Position numbers and translations under genes: made by a program. Under the pieces are notes generated by a model, which saw only the letters and a list, made by a program, of their open reading frames with translations, did no database searches and was not told the DNA's origin. DNA of 6,823 nucleotides from Thermoprotei archaeon (GTDB lineage: Archaea; Thermoproteota; Thermoprotei_A; Sulfolobales; WANQ01): the NCBI GenBank assembly GCA_027038805.1, contig JALWGO010000294.1:1-6823 (forward strand), in the 5' to 3' direction. This document shows positions 6,270-6,823 of this stretch, piece after piece (the first letter of the stretch is position 1; each line of letters begins with the position of its first letter).

Positions 6270-6512
6270 ATGACAGAAAAATATACATGTATTGTATGCG
6301 GAAGAAAATTCCCTAAAGGACAAGGCATAATAATAGAACTTGGTGGGACAACACTAACTTTCCATAGTACTAGGTGTGCAACTAAATTCTTTAGACTTTT
6401 AATCGAAAGAATAGAAGATAAAGGGCCCATAGAGAAGGTAGCAAAACAGTTAATACAAGAACTAGAGGAAGCGAGAAAGAGAAAACAAGAACTATATAAG
6501 AAAAAGATATAG
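6270..6512 (+). CDS. Small L24e/TRASH-like zinc-binding protein
   Basis: This 80-residue protein begins with a compact zinc-ribbon-like domain: CIVC (C7, C10), a glycine-rich turn (GQGIIIELGG, 17-26) and HSTRC (H32, C36). The pattern C-x2-C ... x3-C and the turn resemble ribosomal protein L24e and TRASH domains, but the third ligand position is His rather than Cys. Residues 43-80 form a strongly charged helix (RLLIERIEDK ... ELEEARKRKQELYKKK), possibly a coiled coil or RNA-binding tail. It is probably not the canonical L24e, since the conserved remainder of that protein is not seen; a specific role is not assigned. The ATG is preceded by a TATA-like box 36 bp upstream. It is divergent from the helicase and followed 23 bp later by sRNA 3. 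Confidence 0.82.
   Translation: MTEKYTCIVCGRKFPKGQGIIIELGGTTLTFHSTRCATKFFRLLIERIEDKGPIEKVAKQLIQELEEARKRKQELYKKKI
6504..6512 (+). promoter_or_regulatory. Weak TATA-like element for sRNA 3
   Basis: AAGATATAG overlaps the stop codon of the zinc-protein gene (6510-6512) and is centred near 6508. A start about 26 bp on falls near 6534, just before the sRNA 3 stem. The match to consensus is weak, so co-transcription with the zinc-protein gene is also possible. Confidence 0.3.
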
Positions 6513-6535
6513 TATCTCAGAGGAAAAGTACCCTA

Positions 6536-6600
6536 TAAGCGATGACGAGTGTGGCGGTCACAGATAATATCAATGAAGACTTAGGAGCCCACCGAGCTTA
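6536..6600 (+). ncRNA. Box C/D sRNA 3 with variant boxes
   Basis: Boxes in order: C ATGACGA (6542-6548), a 12-nt guide GTGTGGCGGTCA, D' CAGA (6561-6564), an 8-nt spacer, C' ATGAAGA (6573-6579), a 12-nt guide CTTAGGAGCCCA, D CCGA (6592-6595). A perfect 5-bp terminal stem TAAGC/GCTTA (6536-6540 with 6596-6600) sits exactly where a kink-turn needs it. C and D each differ from consensus by one base, and these bases face each other (C.C for U.U); C' and D' likewise have A.A. Without that matching and the stem the boxes would be too poor to call. Predicted targets are UGACCGCCACAC (fifth base, C) and UGGGCUCCUAAG (fifth base, C). Neither was recognised. Confidence 0.68.
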
Positions 6601-6618
6601 AAAACACATTATTACCAA

Positions 6619-6659
6619 ACGATTGTTTATAATAAATAAACATAGTTAAAACAAATCGT
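6619..6659. repeat. AT-rich imperfect inverted repeat between sRNA 3 and tRNA-Gly
   Basis: Outer arms ACGATT (6619-6624) and AATCGT (6654-6659) continue inward as GTTT/AAAC with one bulged base. A separate inner repeat, TGTTTAT-AATAA-ATAAACA (6624-6642), competes for the same bases. On the minus strand the region is T-rich (TTTGTTTT at 6648-6655), so it may terminate the tRNA transcript. The rest of the 6601-6695 spacer shows nothing recognisable. Confidence 0.4.
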
Positions 6660-6695
6660 AATACTATTATAATTAATACAATAATTGTTGTGTTG

Positions 6696-6774
6696 TGGTG
6701 CGGCGGCCGGGATTTGAACCCGGGACTTCCGGCGTGGCAGGCCGGCGTCCTAGTCCAGGCTAGACTACCGCCGC
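6696..6774 (-). tRNA. tRNA-Gly (anticodon GCC), CCA encoded
   Basis: The minus strand folds as a complete cloverleaf: acceptor GCGGCGG/CCGCCGC (7 bp), D arm GTCT/GGAC with GG in the loop, anticodon stem CCGGC/GCCGG with loop CTGCCAC (anticodon GCC, reading GGC and GGU), variable loop AAGTC, and T arm CCGGG/CCCGG with loop TTCAAAT. The discriminator is A (6699), and CCA is encoded at 6696-6698. No intron interrupts the gene. Nearly all stem pairs are G-C, as expected for a hyperthermophile, in sharp contrast with the AT-rich flanks. Confidence 0.98.
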
Positions 6775-6798
6775 TTCGTGAGATCTTACATACTGTCT

Positions 6799-6812
6799 AG
6801 TTTATAAAAATT
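6799..6812 (-). promoter_or_regulatory. tRNA-Gly promoter
   Basis: The minus strand reads TTTTTATAAA (6801-6810), a strong archaeal TATA box whose centre is about 31 bp from the tRNA 5' end. This predicts a start near 6779 and a leader of about 5 nt. Confidence 0.65.
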
Positions 6813-6823
6813 ATTTTATTTCA

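Noticed and set aside
6248..6430. A 60-codon minus-strand frame opposite the zinc-protein gene
   Set aside because: It overlaps a plausible zinc-protein gene that has its own promoter and conserved ligands; the antisense translation shows nothing.
6594..6605. TATA-like GAGCTTAAAAAC after sRNA 3, possibly starting another plus-strand RNA
   Set aside because: Part of it is the sRNA 3 terminal stem, and nothing recognisable lies downstream before the opposing tRNA gene.
1..6823. CRISPR array, insertion sequence, intein or attachment site at the tRNA
   Set aside because: No regularly spaced repeats, transposase, intein splice motifs or duplicated tRNA 3' end were seen.

Overview
The window looks like the chromosome of a hyperthermophilic crenarchaeon with low GC content, probably of the Desulfurococcales type. 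The evidence is a reverse gyrase, an Alba chromatin protein, an Lhr-type helicase, archaeal TATA boxes about 26 bp upstream of expected starts, a tRNA gene whose stems are almost entirely G-C in an AT-rich background, and box C/D guide RNAs. The genus cannot be fixed from the sequence alone.

Layout: (1) 1-2207, plus strand: the C-terminal part of reverse gyrase, cut off by the left window edge. (2) 2213-6136, minus strand, read right to left: Lhr-family helicase (6136-3290), box C/D sRNA 1 (3267-3210), an unrecognised 182-codon gene (3158-2610), box C/D sRNA 2 (2614-2550, overlapping the stop of that gene) and alba (2476-2213). Alba and reverse gyrase converge with 5 bp between their stop codons. 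(3) 6137-6269: a divergent promoter region. (4) 6270-6512, plus strand: a small L24e-like zinc protein, followed by box C/D sRNA 3 (6536-6600). (5) 6601-6695: AT-rich spacer with an imperfect inverted repeat. (6) 6696-6774, minus strand: tRNA-Gly(GCC) with encoded CCA and its own promoter. No stretch longer than 300 bases lacks a gene.

The proteins with a recognisable role act on chromosome topology and packaging (reverse gyrase, Alba) or on nucleic-acid unwinding (Lhr helicase). The most interesting signal is not protein-coding. Three box C/D RNA candidates each sit just 3' of a same-strand protein gene, with a TATA-like element inside or across the 3' end of that gene at about the right distance to start the RNA. 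Two of them depart from consensus at the U.U position of their kink-turns, but the change is matched on both strands (A.A in two internal C'/D' motifs, C.C in one terminal C/D motif). This supports them as real structures. The D' guide of sRNA 2 also has 9 contiguous complementary bases to the predicted leader of the neighbouring alba mRNA. No rRNA or tRNA target was identified for any guide.
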